A DNA stretch of 33,194 bases from Bacteroidales bacterium (GTDB lineage Bacteria; Bacteroidota; Bacteroidia; Bacteroidales; UBA932), in contig JAKSKB010000012.1 in NCBI GenBank assembly GCA_024401975.1, forward strand, positions 1-33,194, given 5' to 3'. Under the pieces are notes generated by a model. It did no database searches. It had not been told where the DNA came from and saw only the letters and a list, made by a program, of their open reading frames with translations. A program made the position numbers and the translations under genes. Every line of letters begins with the position of its first letter. Positions within the stretch are counted from its first letter, which is position 1. Of this stretch, positions 26,011 through 33,194 are shown piece after piece.

Positions 26011-27363
26011 ATGGAAAAAATAACGGAACAGGAGATCGGATTAGGCAGGGAATGCCTCTCGCTCGCTCTTTCGAAAGGTGCGTCTGCGGCGCGAATCATT
26101 ATCGACAAGAACACGACAAACAGTATAGAGACCCTCAACGGTGAGATTGACAAAGTCTCGCACTGTATGGACAAGTCTCTTTCCATCAGCATTTTCGCCG
26201 ACGGAAGATATGGAAGTTTTTCCACCAACAGGATTGATGGTGACCACCTGTCCGAATTCGTGGAGAATGCAGTGAAAACAACGGCGATGCTGGCCGTGGA
26301 CCGGTGCCGTATGCTCCCCTCTCCGGAAAGGTGCTGCAAGGAAGCGGCAGATGGGGATGAACTGGGACTGTATGACCTTATGATAGAAGCGATGAATTCA
26401 GATATGCGCAGGTCCGTCTCCCTGAAGGCATCCATTTTCGCAGAAACAAAAAACCACAAAGAACTCCCTTGGGAACTGATTTCCGAAGAAGGAGAATACA
26501 GCGACACCCTTTCCGACTTCCTGCTCATCGACAGCAACGGCACGTTCTGCCGGCACACCGAATCTTCCTTCGACTACTCGGTGGAAATGACGGTGGCTGA
26601 CAAGGACGGCAACAGATACAGCGGGTTCGACTGGGACGGATGTTGCAGGCTCGACGACCTCGACATAATGAACTGCGGCAGAAATGCTCTTGGGATGGCC
26701 GTCGCCGGCATAGGCCCGGGCAATGTTGAAAGCGGGAAATACAACGTGGTGATTGACGCCAGAAATTCACGCAAACTGCTCAATCCCCTGATAAGGGCGC
26801 TGCGTGGCGAAGAACTGCATCAGAACAATTCGTTCCTGAAGGACAGTCTGGGCAAATCCGTTCTTCCGCAAGGGCTGACACTTGTGGAGTGCAGCCGCAA
26901 ATGCGGTGAAGCCGGGGCAAGACTGTTCGACCACGAGGGAGTGGACATACCGGCCGGTCCAGTCATAGAAAACGGAGTGGTGAAGAAGTATTTTCTCAAC
27001 ACGAGAATGTCCGGCAAGCTCGGCCTCCCCCCCACCGTTGACGGGCTGTACCACCCGCAATTGCTTCCTTTCCCGGAAAAAGGCCTTGACAGGGACGCCA
27101 TACTGGCACTCTGCGGAGACGGAATATACGTCACAGGGTTCAACGGTGGCAACTACAACCACGCCACGGGCAATTTTTCCTACGGCATAGAAGGTTTCGC
27201 CTTCCGCAACGGAAAAATCACACACCCCGTACGGGAAATGGTGTTTACCGGGAATTTCCTCCGCCTGTGGTCCGGACTTCTGGCGGTCGGAAGCGACAAT
27301 TTTCCGGAACACGGAAAGATGATGCCCACGCTCGCATTTGCGCAAGCGGACTTATCAGCGTAA
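26011..27363 (+). CDS. tldE: TldE/PmbA, non-catalytic protease partner
   Basis: A 450-residue PmbA-family protein that pairs with TldD to close the peptide-access channel. It lacks the HExxxH motif, as expected for TldE. Family signatures include the N-terminal IETLNGEIDKVSH and the C-terminal GIYVTGFNGGNYNHATGNFSYGIEGF. It starts one base after the tldD stop with a GGAGGAG sequence upstream, so it is co-translated with its partner. Confidence 0.94.
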   Translation: MEKITEQEIGLGRECLSLALSKGASAARIIIDKNTTNSIETLNGEIDKVSHCMDKSLSISIFADGRYGSFSTNRIDGDHLSEFVENAVKTTAMLAVDRCRMLPSPERCCKEAADGDELGLYDLMIEAMNSDMRRSVSLKASIFAETKNHKELPWELISEEGEYSDTLSDFLLIDSNGTFCRHTESSFDYSVEMTVADKDGNRYSGFDWDGCCRLDDLDIMNCGRNALGMAVAGIGPGNVESGKYNVVIDARNSRKLLNPLIRALRGEELHQNNSFLKDSLGKSVLPQGLTLVECSRKCGEAGARLFDHEGVDIPAGPVIENGVVKKYFLNTRMSGKLGLPPTVDGLYHPQLLPFPEKGLDRDAILALCGDGIYVTGFNGGNYNHATGNFSYGIEGFAFRNGKITHPVREMVFTGNFLRLWSGLLAVGSDNFPEHGKMMPTLAFAQADLSA

Positions 27364-27381
27364 TACAAAAATTTGAAAGAT

Positions 27382-28083
27382 ATGAAAATAGAGAAGAACA
27401 AGGTGGTCGTACTTTCTTACGACCTTGCCGTAGAAGGTAAAATCATTGACAGGATGACGGAAGAGCATCCTCTGGACTACATTCAGGGATGCCATATGCT
27501 GTTGCCCCGGTTCGAAGAAGAGCTGGAAGGAAAGGAAGAAGGAGAGACGTTCTCCTTCATCCTGCAGCCGGAGGAAGGCTATGGGAAATATGACGACTCA
27601 CTGCGTTTCGACATACCCAGGACGTCTTTTTCCGTGGAAGGCAAGATACGGGAGGACCTTCTGGTTCCAGGTAATGTCATACCTATGCTGAACGGTGCGG
27701 GAGAAGTGTGCAGGGCCAAGGTGGTGGAAGTGAAGGATGACGCCGTGAACGTGGACTTCAACCATCCGATGGCGGGCAACACCCTTGCGTTCACCGGAAA
27801 AATCCTATCGGTGCGCGACGCCACCGACAAGGAACTGTTGGAAGGGCTTCACGGAGAATTTCTTCCACGGGAAGGATGCGGGAAATGCGGTCATCACGGA
27901 GGCGGTTGCCATCACGGGGACGGAGGGTGCGGTCACCACGGAGAGGGGGAAGGGTGCTGCCATCACGGCGAAGGCGGCGAAGGTTGTCACCACGGAGACG
28001 GAGAGTGCGGATGCGGAGGAGACGGTGAATGCGGAGGAGGCTGCGGGGACAATGGCTGCCATTGCGGGCACGAAGAATCATAA
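27382..28083 (+). CDS. SlyD-like FKBP peptidyl-prolyl isomerase with Cys/His-rich tail
   Basis: A 233-residue cytoplasmic chaperone/isomerase. Residues 1 to about 160 form an FKBP domain with the insert-in-flap of SlyD: VVVLSYDLAVEGKIIDR, then HPLDYIQGCHMLLPRFEEEL, EEGYGKYD, and DFNHPMAGNTLAFTGKI closing the fold. The last 68 residues are almost only Gly, Cys, His, Glu and Asp, with 13 Cys and 12 His by my count, arranged as repeated HHG/CHH units. E. coli SlyD uses a similar but shorter tail to bind nickel and other metals. The ATG at 27382 is preferred to the TTG at 27373 because family proteins start close to the first strand. No hydrogenase or urease genes are nearby to name the metal. 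Confidence 0.9.
   Translation: MKIEKNKVVVLSYDLAVEGKIIDRMTEEHPLDYIQGCHMLLPRFEEELEGKEEGETFSFILQPEEGYGKYDDSLRFDIPRTSFSVEGKIREDLLVPGNVIPMLNGAGEVCRAKVVEVKDDAVNVDFNHPMAGNTLAFTGKILSVRDATDKELLEGLHGEFLPREGCGKCGHHGGGCHHGDGGCGHHGEGEGCCHHGEGGEGCHHGDGECGCGGDGECGGGCGDNGCHCGHEES
27876..28080 (+). repeat. imperfect repeats encoding the metal-binding tail
   Basis: CAYCACGG-type units recur about every 20-35 bases, separated by Gly/Glu/Asp codons, and encode the His-His-Gly/Cys units of the SlyD-like tail. The repeats are in frame and coding, not a CRISPR. Confidence 0.6.
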
Positions 28084-28088
28084 ATGAT

Positions 28089-28096
28089 TATATTTG
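28089..28096 (+). promoter_or_regulatory. possible -7 box before the glycosyltransferase
   Basis: TATATTTG matches TAnnTTTG, but it ends only seven bases before the ATG at 28104, so a transcript would be almost leaderless. The nearest TTG (28062-28064) is 24 bases upstream, longer than usual. Confidence 0.3.
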
Positions 28097-28103
28097 CACT
28101 TTG

Positions 28104-29177
28104 ATGAAGGTCGCTGTCGTCATACTCAACTGGAATACCGCGGATTACCTGAAGCGTTTTCTGCCCGGCATACTCGATTCGTGCAGAAAATGCGGTGATG
28201 CGGAGGTTCTGGTGGCCGACAGCGGGAGTTCCGACGGATCACTTGAAATGCTGTCGGAGTGCTTCCCGGAAGTGGGCACAATCCCGCTGGAAAGCAATTA
28301 CGGTTTCGCCGGGGGCTACAACCGCGCTCTTCTTGAGGTAGAAGCCGAATACGCGGTTCTGCTCAATTCCGACGTAGAGGCGGGCGGGGACTGGATTGCT
28401 CCGCTTTCCGGATGGATGGATTCACACCCCGATTGCGCCGCCTGCGGTCCGAAGATACTGTCGCTCAGCGAAAAGGACAGGTTCGAATATGCCGGTGCGG
28501 CCGGAGGATTGGCTGACAGATTCGGCTACACTTTCTGCCGCGGCCGCGTGATGAAGCGTGTAGAAAAGGATTGCGGGCAGTGGGATGACTCCCCGGCAGA
28601 CGTTTTCTGGGTCAGCGGAGCCTGTATGATGGTGCGGATGTCGGCGTGGAAGGAAAGCGGCGGATTCGACGGAAGATTTTTCGCGCATATGGAGGAGATA
28701 GACTGGTGCTGGAGAATGTGGCTGCGTGGCTGGGAGATATCGGTTGTCACCTCGTCGGCGGTGTGGCATCTCGGAGGAGGAAGCCTTCCTCAGGACTCCC
28801 CGGAAAAACTCAGACTCAATTTCCGCAACAACCTGCTGATGCTGGAAAATAATCTTGTCGGTACCTTCATCGCACAAGGCAGCACGCCACGGAAGGCGGC
28901 GGCGAAAGCCCGGATGCGCCTGGGAGCGCGTATGGTTCTGGATTTGTGCTCCGCGGCCGTTTACCTGCTCGGGGGGCGCAAAGAAGCGGCGAAAGCCGTA
29001 GTCCGCGCACACTCGGAATTCCGCTCGATGCGCAAGGGAGTGCCAGCCTCAACGGTGGTGCGGAAAAACGGAAGAGAAGCGAAGGTTCCGGCCGGATACT
29101 TCGACGGAAGTATGATTTTTGAAGCGCTGCTGCGCGGAAAAGGAGTTTTTGAATATTTCAGAAGAAAGAGAATATGA
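28104..29177 (+). CDS. GT2-family glycosyltransferase, WbbL/rhamnosyltransferase-like
   Basis: A 357-residue GT-A enzyme that would transfer a sugar from a nucleotide donor, probably in surface-polysaccharide synthesis. The N-terminus MKVAVVILNWNTADYLKRF is canonical and fixes the ATG at 28104. Other motifs are VADSGSSDGS near residue 35, the metal-binding VLLNSDVE near 90 and the acceptor-side HMEEIDWCWRMWLRGW near 195. The pattern resembles rhamnosyltransferases of the WbbL group, but the sugar is not certain. No other glycan genes adjoin it; it sits between a chaperone and trkA. Its TGA overlaps the trkA ATG by four bases. Confidence 0.9.
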   Translation: MKVAVVILNWNTADYLKRFLPGILDSCRKCGDAEVLVADSGSSDGSLEMLSECFPEVGTIPLESNYGFAGGYNRALLEVEAEYAVLLNSDVEAGGDWIAPLSGWMDSHPDCAACGPKILSLSEKDRFEYAGAAGGLADRFGYTFCRGRVMKRVEKDCGQWDDSPADVFWVSGACMMVRMSAWKESGGFDGRFFAHMEEIDWCWRMWLRGWEISVVTSSAVWHLGGGSLPQDSPEKLRLNFRNNLLMLENNLVGTFIAQGSTPRKAAAKARMRLGARMVLDLCSAAVYLLGGRKEAAKAVVRAHSEFRSMRKGVPASTVVRKNGREAKVPAGYFDGSMIFEALLRGKGVFEYFRRKRI

Positions 29178-30538
29178 AAATTGTAATCGTAGGAGCCGGA
29201 GACGTCGGTTCGCATCTGGCAAAAATGTTGCGCGCGGCATCCAATGACGTGACAGTCATCGATTCCGATGCATCTAGACTTGAGAGACTGACTGCCACTA
29301 CGGACATAGCGGCAGTCTGCGGGAATCCGACGTCGATAGCCACGCTTCAACAGGCGGGGACCGGGACTTGCGACCTGCTCATCGCGGTCTATCCGATGGT
29401 GGACCAGGAAGTCAACATAGTGAGCGCCCTGCTCGCAAAGAGCCTGGGGGCTGCGACAGTCACGGCGCGCATACGTGGCGAAGAGTTCCTTTCGTCGGAA
29501 AATAAGTTGAGATTCAAGGAGATGGGACTCGATTTGATGTTCTACCCCAGCAAGATTGTTGCTGACGAGATAATCGACAACCTCAGCCACTCCTATGCAT
29601 CGGAGACATTCGATTTCGCCCACGGCAAGCTCCAGATGACGACATTCAAGATAGAAGAAGAATCTCCTCTCCTGGAAATGAAACTCGGGGAATTCACGTC
29701 CCTCGAAGAGACCGACGACTCACGATTCCGCATCATAGCCATAGCCAGGGGTGAGGCTACGATAATCCCGCGTTTCGACACCAAATTCCAGTACCACGAC
29801 CTCGTGTACGCCATCTCGCTCCGCGAGAGCAGCGATACCCTGATGAAGTTGTTCGGACAAAACGCCTCCCCTGTCAGGAACGTGATGATACTCGGAGGAA
29901 GTTCTATCGCAGAAATCGTAGCCCGTACCATAGGCAAGAATGGATTTTCCGTAAAAATCATCGAGGTGGACCGCGAACGCTGTCTGGAACTTTCCGAAAG
30001 TGTAGGAGAATATGCATCCATACTCCACGGAGACGGCCGTAATTCCGATTTGCTGCTTGACGAGGGAATACGGGAATGTGACGCATTCGTAGCGCTGACT
30101 GAAAGCGACGAGACGAACGTACTCGCCTGCCTCGCCGCAAGGAAATTCGGTGTGGACAGAACTATCGCCGAAGTGGAGAATCTGGAATACATACATTTGG
30201 CGGAAGATTTGGGTATAGACACCATAATCAACAAGAAACTGGTCACTGCCGGAAGAATCTTCAAGTTCACCCTGAGCGGCAAAGCCCGTACGGTACGCTA
30301 TATGGCAGGCACTTCAGCCGAGATACTCGAATACACTGCCGCTGCAGGAAGCAGAATCACCAAATCCGCCCTCAAGGATGCGAAATTCCCTGCAAACGCC
30401 ATCATCGGCGGCATAATACGCGGGAATGACGCACTTATAGCCATAGGCGACACCAGGATTGAAGCATATGACAGAGTGGTGGTCTTCGCTATGCCGGAAA
30501 CTGTCAGGGAAGTTGATGAATTCTTCGTCCACGACTGA
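29174..30538 (+). CDS. trkA: Trk potassium uptake regulatory subunit TrkA
   Basis: Cytoplasmic NAD(H)- or nucleotide-binding subunit of the Trk potassium importer. The 454 residues comprise two RCK units. The first Rossmann domain starts KIVIVGAGDVGSHLAKML and ends with the acidic DSDASRLERL; the second starts VMILGGSSIAEIVART near residue 238, and each is followed by an RCK-C domain. Full length for the family. The membrane partner TrkH/TrkG is not in the window. The start overlaps the glycosyltransferase stop as ATGA. Confidence 0.95.
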   Translation: MKIVIVGAGDVGSHLAKMLRAASNDVTVIDSDASRLERLTATTDIAAVCGNPTSIATLQQAGTGTCDLLIAVYPMVDQEVNIVSALLAKSLGAATVTARIRGEEFLSSENKLRFKEMGLDLMFYPSKIVADEIIDNLSHSYASETFDFAHGKLQMTTFKIEEESPLLEMKLGEFTSLEETDDSRFRIIAIARGEATIIPRFDTKFQYHDLVYAISLRESSDTLMKLFGQNASPVRNVMILGGSSIAEIVARTIGKNGFSVKIIEVDRERCLELSESVGEYASILHGDGRNSDLLLDEGIRECDAFVALTESDETNVLACLAARKFGVDRTIAEVENLEYIHLAEDLGIDTIINKKLVTAGRIFKFTLSGKARTVRYMAGTSAEILEYTAAAGSRITKSALKDAKFPANAIIGGIIRGNDALIAIGDTRIEAYDRVVVFAMPETVREVDEFFVHD

Positions 30539-30607
30539 CATATTGTCATCAAAATCCCGATGGCAGAGGATTTGAAGAAAGAAATCTGAAAAACAAAAGA
30601 TTCAGCA

Positions 30608-31150
30608 ATGACAAAAGAGAATGAAGAGATGAAGCAGGCGTCCGGACAGAAATTGAAAAAGGAAGAAAGCGGCAGGGAGGGAAAGAAATCGAAGGAACTG
30701 CAGAAACAGATTGACGAATTGAAAGAGCAGGCGAAGAAGGACAAGGACGACTATCTCAAACTGATGGCCGAATTCGAGACCTTCCGCCGAAGAAGCGCAG
30801 AAGACAGGCTCAATCTTGTCAGTATGGCGGCTGCCGACACTATAAAGGGACTTCTCCCGACCCTCGATGATTGCGAGAGAGCGATGGCTATGCTGGAAGA
30901 AAACGGAGACCCCGTCGCGAAGGAGGGTACAGCCCTGATATATGGCAAACTACTTTCCTATCTTCAGGGAAAAGGTCTCAAGGCAATAGAAGCTAGGGGT
31001 GAGGAATTCGACACGGACTTCCACGAGGCCGTCACCCGCTTTCCTGTGGATGACCCCGAAAAAAAAGGCAGGGTGATAGACGTGGTACAGACAGGATACA
31101 CTCTCAACGGCAAAGTAATCCGCTACGCAAAAGTAGTTGTAGGAGCATAA
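30608..31150 (+). CDS. grpE: nucleotide-exchange factor GrpE
   Basis: Releases ADP from DnaK. The 180-residue protein has a charged, Lys/Glu-rich N-terminal coiled coil (about 1-60), then LMAEFETFRRRSAEDRL, LLPTLDDCERAM and a beta domain ending RVIDVVQTGYTLNGKVIRYAKVVV. These are standard GrpE signatures. dnaJ follows four bases after its stop. The 69-base gap from trkA shows no clear sigma-ABfr box, heat-shock element or HrcA CIRCE repeat, so its control is not evident here; dnaK is not in the window. Confidence 0.96.
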   Translation: MTKENEEMKQASGQKLKKEESGREGKKSKELQKQIDELKEQAKKDKDDYLKLMAEFETFRRRSAEDRLNLVSMAAADTIKGLLPTLDDCERAMAMLEENGDPVAKEGTALIYGKLLSYLQGKGLKAIEARGEEFDTDFHEAVTRFPVDDPEKKGRVIDVVQTGYTLNGKVIRYAKVVVGA

Positions 31151-31154
31151 TACG

Positions 31155-32321
31155 ATGGCAGAGAAAAGAGATTATTACGAAGTCCTCGGAATAACCAGGA
31201 ACGCTTCGGAAGACGATATCAAGAGCGCATACAAGAAAGCGGCGCTCAAATGGCATCCCGACCGCTGGGTGAGCGGCACGGAGGCGGAAAAGAGAACGGC
31301 CGAAGAGAAATTCAAGGAAGCGTCGGAAGCCTACTCCGTGCTCAGCGACAGCGGCAAGAGGGCGAAATACGACAATTTCGGCTTTGCCGGAGTGGACGGT
31401 GCCTCGGGACAGGACTGGAGCCAGGGCTTCGGCAATCTTAATGACATACTCAACAATCTGTTCGGAGGAGCCTTCGGCGGTGGATTCGGTGGATTCGGTG
31501 GATTCGGCAGCAACGGAGGCGGGCAGAGGGTCAACCGAGGAAGAGACATACGCACTCACGTAAGACTCACCCTCGAGGAAATCGCAAGCGGAGTCGAGAA
31601 GGAAATAAGCATAGAGCGTTTCCGCGAATGTCCGGAATGCAGCGGGCGGGGAACAAAAAATGCCGCCGACGTGAAATCCTGCCCCACTTGCAAGGGCAAC
31701 GGTCAGATACAGCACGTTACCAACACCATCTTCGGAAGGACTATGACGACATCCACCTGCCCGCAATGCCGGGGTGAAGGGAAGATTGTCACCAATCCCT
31801 GCCGGAACTGCGGCGGCACCGGCCTTGTTCGCAAACGCGAGACCGTAAGAGTTCGGATTCCTGCGGGAATGGAGGACGGTATGACCTTGACGATGCACGG
31901 GGAAGGACACGCCGCCGAGCACAAGGGAGTCAACGGTGACCTCCTGATAGTGGTCGAGCAGTTGGGACATCCCCAACTCCGCAGGCAGGGCTCAGACCTG
32001 TTCTACACCACCACCATATCGGTAACGGACGCCATACTGGGATGCGAGATAAGCATTCCCTGCCTCGGTGGAATCCAGAAAAAGAAGCTCGACCCGGGCA
32101 CACAGTCCTGCACCGTCATAAGAATGAAAGGCGAGGGACTCCCTTCGCTCAACAGTTACGGACGCGGAGACCTGTATGTAAAAGTTTTCGTATGGATTCC
32201 CAAGAGACTCTCGCGGACGGAAAAGGACGCGCTGGAACAGATGCGGAACAGCGGAAGTTTCAAACCGGACCCGAGCAGAGATGACAAAGCGATATTCGAC
32301 CGCGAAAAAAATATTTTTTAG
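31155..32321 (+). CDS. dnaJ: molecular chaperone DnaJ (Hsp40)
   Basis: DnaK co-chaperone of 388 residues. The J domain (1-70) has the HPD motif in WHPDRW. A Gly/Phe-rich linker (about 90-130) includes three identical Gly-Gly-Phe repeats. Four zinc motifs follow: CPECSGRG, CPTCKGNG, CPQCRGEG and CRNCGGTG, then two C-terminal substrate-binding domains. The J domain is followed by YDNFGFAGVDG, typical of the family. It is the last gene of the plus-strand run; rplS has a separate promoter. Confidence 0.97.
   Translation: MAEKRDYYEVLGITRNASEDDIKSAYKKAALKWHPDRWVSGTEAEKRTAEEKFKEASEAYSVLSDSGKRAKYDNFGFAGVDGASGQDWSQGFGNLNDILNNLFGGAFGGGFGGFGGFGSNGGGQRVNRGRDIRTHVRLTLEEIASGVEKEISIERFRECPECSGRGTKNAADVKSCPTCKGNGQIQHVTNTIFGRTMTTSTCPQCRGEGKIVTNPCRNCGGTGLVRKRETVRVRIPAGMEDGMTLTMHGEGHAAEHKGVNGDLLIVVEQLGHPQLRRQGSDLFYTTTISVTDAILGCEISIPCLGGIQKKKLDPGTQSCTVIRMKGEGLPSLNSYGRGDLYVKVFVWIPKRLSRTEKDALEQMRNSGSFKPDPSRDDKAIFDREKNIF
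31479..31505 (+). repeat. three exact tandem 9-mers in dnaJ
   Basis: GGTGGATTC occurs three times in a row, in frame, within the Gly/Phe-rich linker. Slippage here would change linker length without shifting the frame. Confidence 0.85.
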
Positions 32322-32330
32322 CGATAAATA

Positions 32331-32361
32331 TTTGTCAGTATAAAAAATATTCATACCTTTG
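32331..32361 (+). promoter_or_regulatory. rplS: strong promoter for rplS
   Basis: TTTG at 32331-32334, a 19-base spacer and TACCTTTG at 32354-32361: the best full match to the Bacteroidota consensus in the window. The predicted leader is about 58 bases. Confidence 0.7.
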
Positions 32362-32374
32362 CAGTCCACAAAAA

Positions 32375-32407
32375 GCAGCCTCTCTTCGAACGGTTTGATG
32401 ATGCTGC
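32375..32407 (+). promoter_or_regulatory. possible leader hairpin upstream of rplS
   Basis: GCAGC (32375-32379) can pair with GCTGC (32403-32407) across an imperfect interior that includes TTCGAA, placing a stem shortly before the L19 start. L19-binding leaders are known in other bacteria, so autoregulation is possible, but this short stem is weak evidence. Confidence 0.25.
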
Positions 32408-32426
32408 AACCAAAAGAAAAAAGACA

Positions 32427-32801
32427 ATGGATCTTATCAAAATCGTCGAGCAGTCTTTCGCAAATGAGAAAGTTGCCAAATACCCTGAGTTCAAGGCGGG
32501 GGACACAATCACAGTCACCTACAAGATTAAGGAAGGAGACAAGGACAGACTCCAGAAATTCAGAGGCGTAGTCATTCAGATAAGCGGAGCCACACCCTTT
32601 ACCAGGACGTTCACCATCCGTAAGGTTTCCGGTGGCATAGGCGTGGAGAGGATATTCCCTTATGAGTCGCCAGCCATCGAAGAAATCGAGGTCAACAAAG
32701 TGGGTAAGGTCCGCAGGGCGCGCATCTTCTATCTCCGCAATCTCGCCGGAAAGAAGGCTCGCATCAAGGAGAAGAAGTTCGTCGCAAAGACAAAAGAATA
32801 A
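32427..32801 (+). CDS. rplS: 50S ribosomal protein L19
   Basis: Structural protein at the 30S-50S interface. The 124 residues include the family signature KFRGVVIQISG, then TFTIRKVSGGIGVERIFPYESP and a basic C-terminal end KVRRARIFYLRNLAGKKARIKEK. Length is normal. It is preceded by a good promoter and followed within about 30 bases by tRNA-Arg, which may be transcribed from it. Confidence 0.98.
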   Translation: MDLIKIVEQSFANEKVAKYPEFKAGDTITVTYKIKEGDKDRLQKFRGVVIQISGATPFTRTFTIRKVSGGIGVERIFPYESPAIEEIEVNKVGKVRRARIFYLRNLAGKKARIKEKKFVAKTKE

Positions 32802-32812
32802 CATACTTCCGA

Positions 32813-32834
32813 CCGGTCAATCCGGTCAATCCGG
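32813..32834 (+). repeat. tandem CCGGTCAAT repeat before tRNA-Arg
   Basis: Two exact copies of a 9-mer (32813-32821 and 32822-32830) and the CCGG of a third that runs into the first two bases of the tRNA. Function unknown; it may form alternative pairings near the 5' processing site. Confidence 0.7.
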
Positions 32835-32906
32835 CTCCTTAGCTCAACTGAATAGAGCATCTGACTACGGATCAGAAGGTTACAGGTTTGAATCCTGTAG
32901 GAGTCA
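32833..32906 (+). tRNA. tRNA-Arg (anticodon ACG)
   Basis: A complete 74-base cloverleaf. The acceptor GGCTCCT pairs with AGGAGTC (one G-U). The D stem is GCTC/GAGC, the anticodon stem TCTGA/TCAGA with loop CTACGGA (ACG at 32867-32869), and the T stem ACAGG/CCTGT with loop TTTGAAT. The discriminator base is A and CCA is not encoded. The ACG anticodon is normally edited to ICG and reads CGN codons. Confidence 0.95.
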
Positions 32907-32910
32907 CGAA

Positions 32911-32946
32911 AAACCGCAATAGAAGCAATTCTACTGCGGTTTTTTC
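32911..32946 (+). terminator. intrinsic terminator after tRNA-Arg
   Basis: ACCGCAATAGAA (32913-32924) pairs with TTCTACTGCGGT (32929-32940), with one mismatch and a GCAA loop, followed by a T run. A-rich sequence on the other side means it can also end transcription from the minus-strand gene that stops at 32945. Confidence 0.8.
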
Positions 32947-33194
32947 ATTTTCTTTTCCAATTATTTTCCAATATTGTCGGTTTGGGGGAGAGTAAAGGAT
33001 TTGAAAAATTGACATGTTGTTCTATCCATTTCTTAAGGTATAATCTGTTACGCTCAACCCACTGACTGCATAGTTTGTAGCTGGTACCTTGATATACTAT
33101 TGGCGTTTTATAATAGCGTACTTGCCATTCTTCCACAATATCTTGTTCAAGCACAAGGCAGGGAAAGTTTATGTCAAATGTATCCTTACTATAT
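32945..33194 (-). CDS. 3' part of an unknown gene, runs off the window
   Basis: The minus-strand frame is open from the TGA at 32947-32945 to the right-hand edge, giving at least 82 C-terminal residues; the start is outside the window. A GTG at 33154 is an internal start candidate, but the frame continues upstream without a stop. The translation is rich in aromatic, Lys and Gln residues, including QWVERNRLYLKKWIEQH, unlike the Gly/Ala/Arg-rich neighbours. The DNA is clearly more AT-rich than the rest of the window. I do not recognise the family. Its position just behind a tRNA gene and its composition suggest horizontally acquired DNA, but this cannot be decided from the fragment. Confidence 0.55.
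   Translation of the reverse strand, partial: YSKDTFDINFPCLVLEQDIVEEWQVRYYKTPIVYQGTSYKLCSQWVERNRLYLKKWIEQHVNFSNPLLSPKPTILENNWKRK

Noticed and set aside
27890..28020. CRISPR-like repetition
   Set aside because: The units are short, imperfect and in frame, and encode the Cys/His tail.
30560..30589. Nine-codon frame (MAEDLKKEI) between trkA and grpE
   Set aside because: Very short with no ribosome-binding site or conservation evidence; most likely chance.
30539..30607. HrcA/CIRCE element upstream of grpE
   Set aside because: No inverted repeat of the TTAGCACTC type was found in the gap.
32304..32320. A-run/T-run palindrome at the end of dnaJ as a terminator
   Set aside because: It has no GC stem and overlaps the dnaJ stop codon; too weak to call.

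Overview
The window is chromosomal DNA from a member of the Bacteroidota, most likely order Bacteroidales. Four things support this. The DUF4290 and TIGR02757 families are typical of that phylum. Most starts lack a strong Shine-Dalgarno. The lipoprotein signals end in a Cys after short Ala/Ser-rich segments. Promoters match the Bacteroidota sigma-ABfr consensus (TTG, 17-20 bases, TAnnTTTG). The gene-dense part is fairly GC-rich, so a high-GC lineage (Rikenellaceae or an uncultured gut family) fits better than Bacteroides itself. The genus cannot be fixed from the sequence.

Layout. (1) 7-3118, minus strand: DUF4290 gene followed by the DNA translocase ftsK. (2) 3346-14435, plus strand, one compact seven-gene run: a stand-alone E2-like acyltransferase fold, an acyl-CoA/AMP ligase, a small Ig-like lipoprotein, a LeuA-like protein whose metal-binding residues are replaced, a TIM-barrel/AMP-ligase fusion, then metF and metH. 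(3) 14483-20476, minus strand: a WecA/MraY-type glycan initiator, a cytidylyltransferase/GHMP-kinase fusion, an orphan lipoprotein and a GH78 alpha-L-rhamnosidase. (4) 20614-21515, plus: a low-molecular-weight tyrosine phosphatase and D-aminoacyl-tRNA deacylase. (5) 21610-32321, plus, ten co-directional genes, the first eight overlapping or nearly touching: POT peptide transporter, TIGR02757 protein, zeta-toxin-like P-loop kinase, tldD, tldE, a SlyD-like FKBP with a Cys/His tail, a GT2 glycosyltransferase, trkA, grpE, dnaJ. (6) rplS with its own strong promoter, tRNA-Arg(ACG), a terminator, and then an abrupt shift to AT-rich DNA carrying the 3' part of an unknown minus-strand gene.

How the genes work together. 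Much of the window is housekeeping: chromosome segregation, methionine/folate metabolism, tRNA proofreading, chaperones and a ribosomal protein. The most unusual part is 3346-10193. Two adenylate-forming ligases, an acyltransferase fold with Glu in place of the catalytic His, and a LeuA homologue that keeps its regulatory domain but has lost its metal ligands are joined by stop/start overlaps to metF and then metH. This looks like an uncharacterised acyl-activation module co-expressed with methionine synthesis. That role is inferred from gene order and motifs and has not been demonstrated. No CRISPR array, rRNA, insertion sequence or complete prophage was seen. The AT-rich DNA after the tRNA may be the edge of an integrated element.
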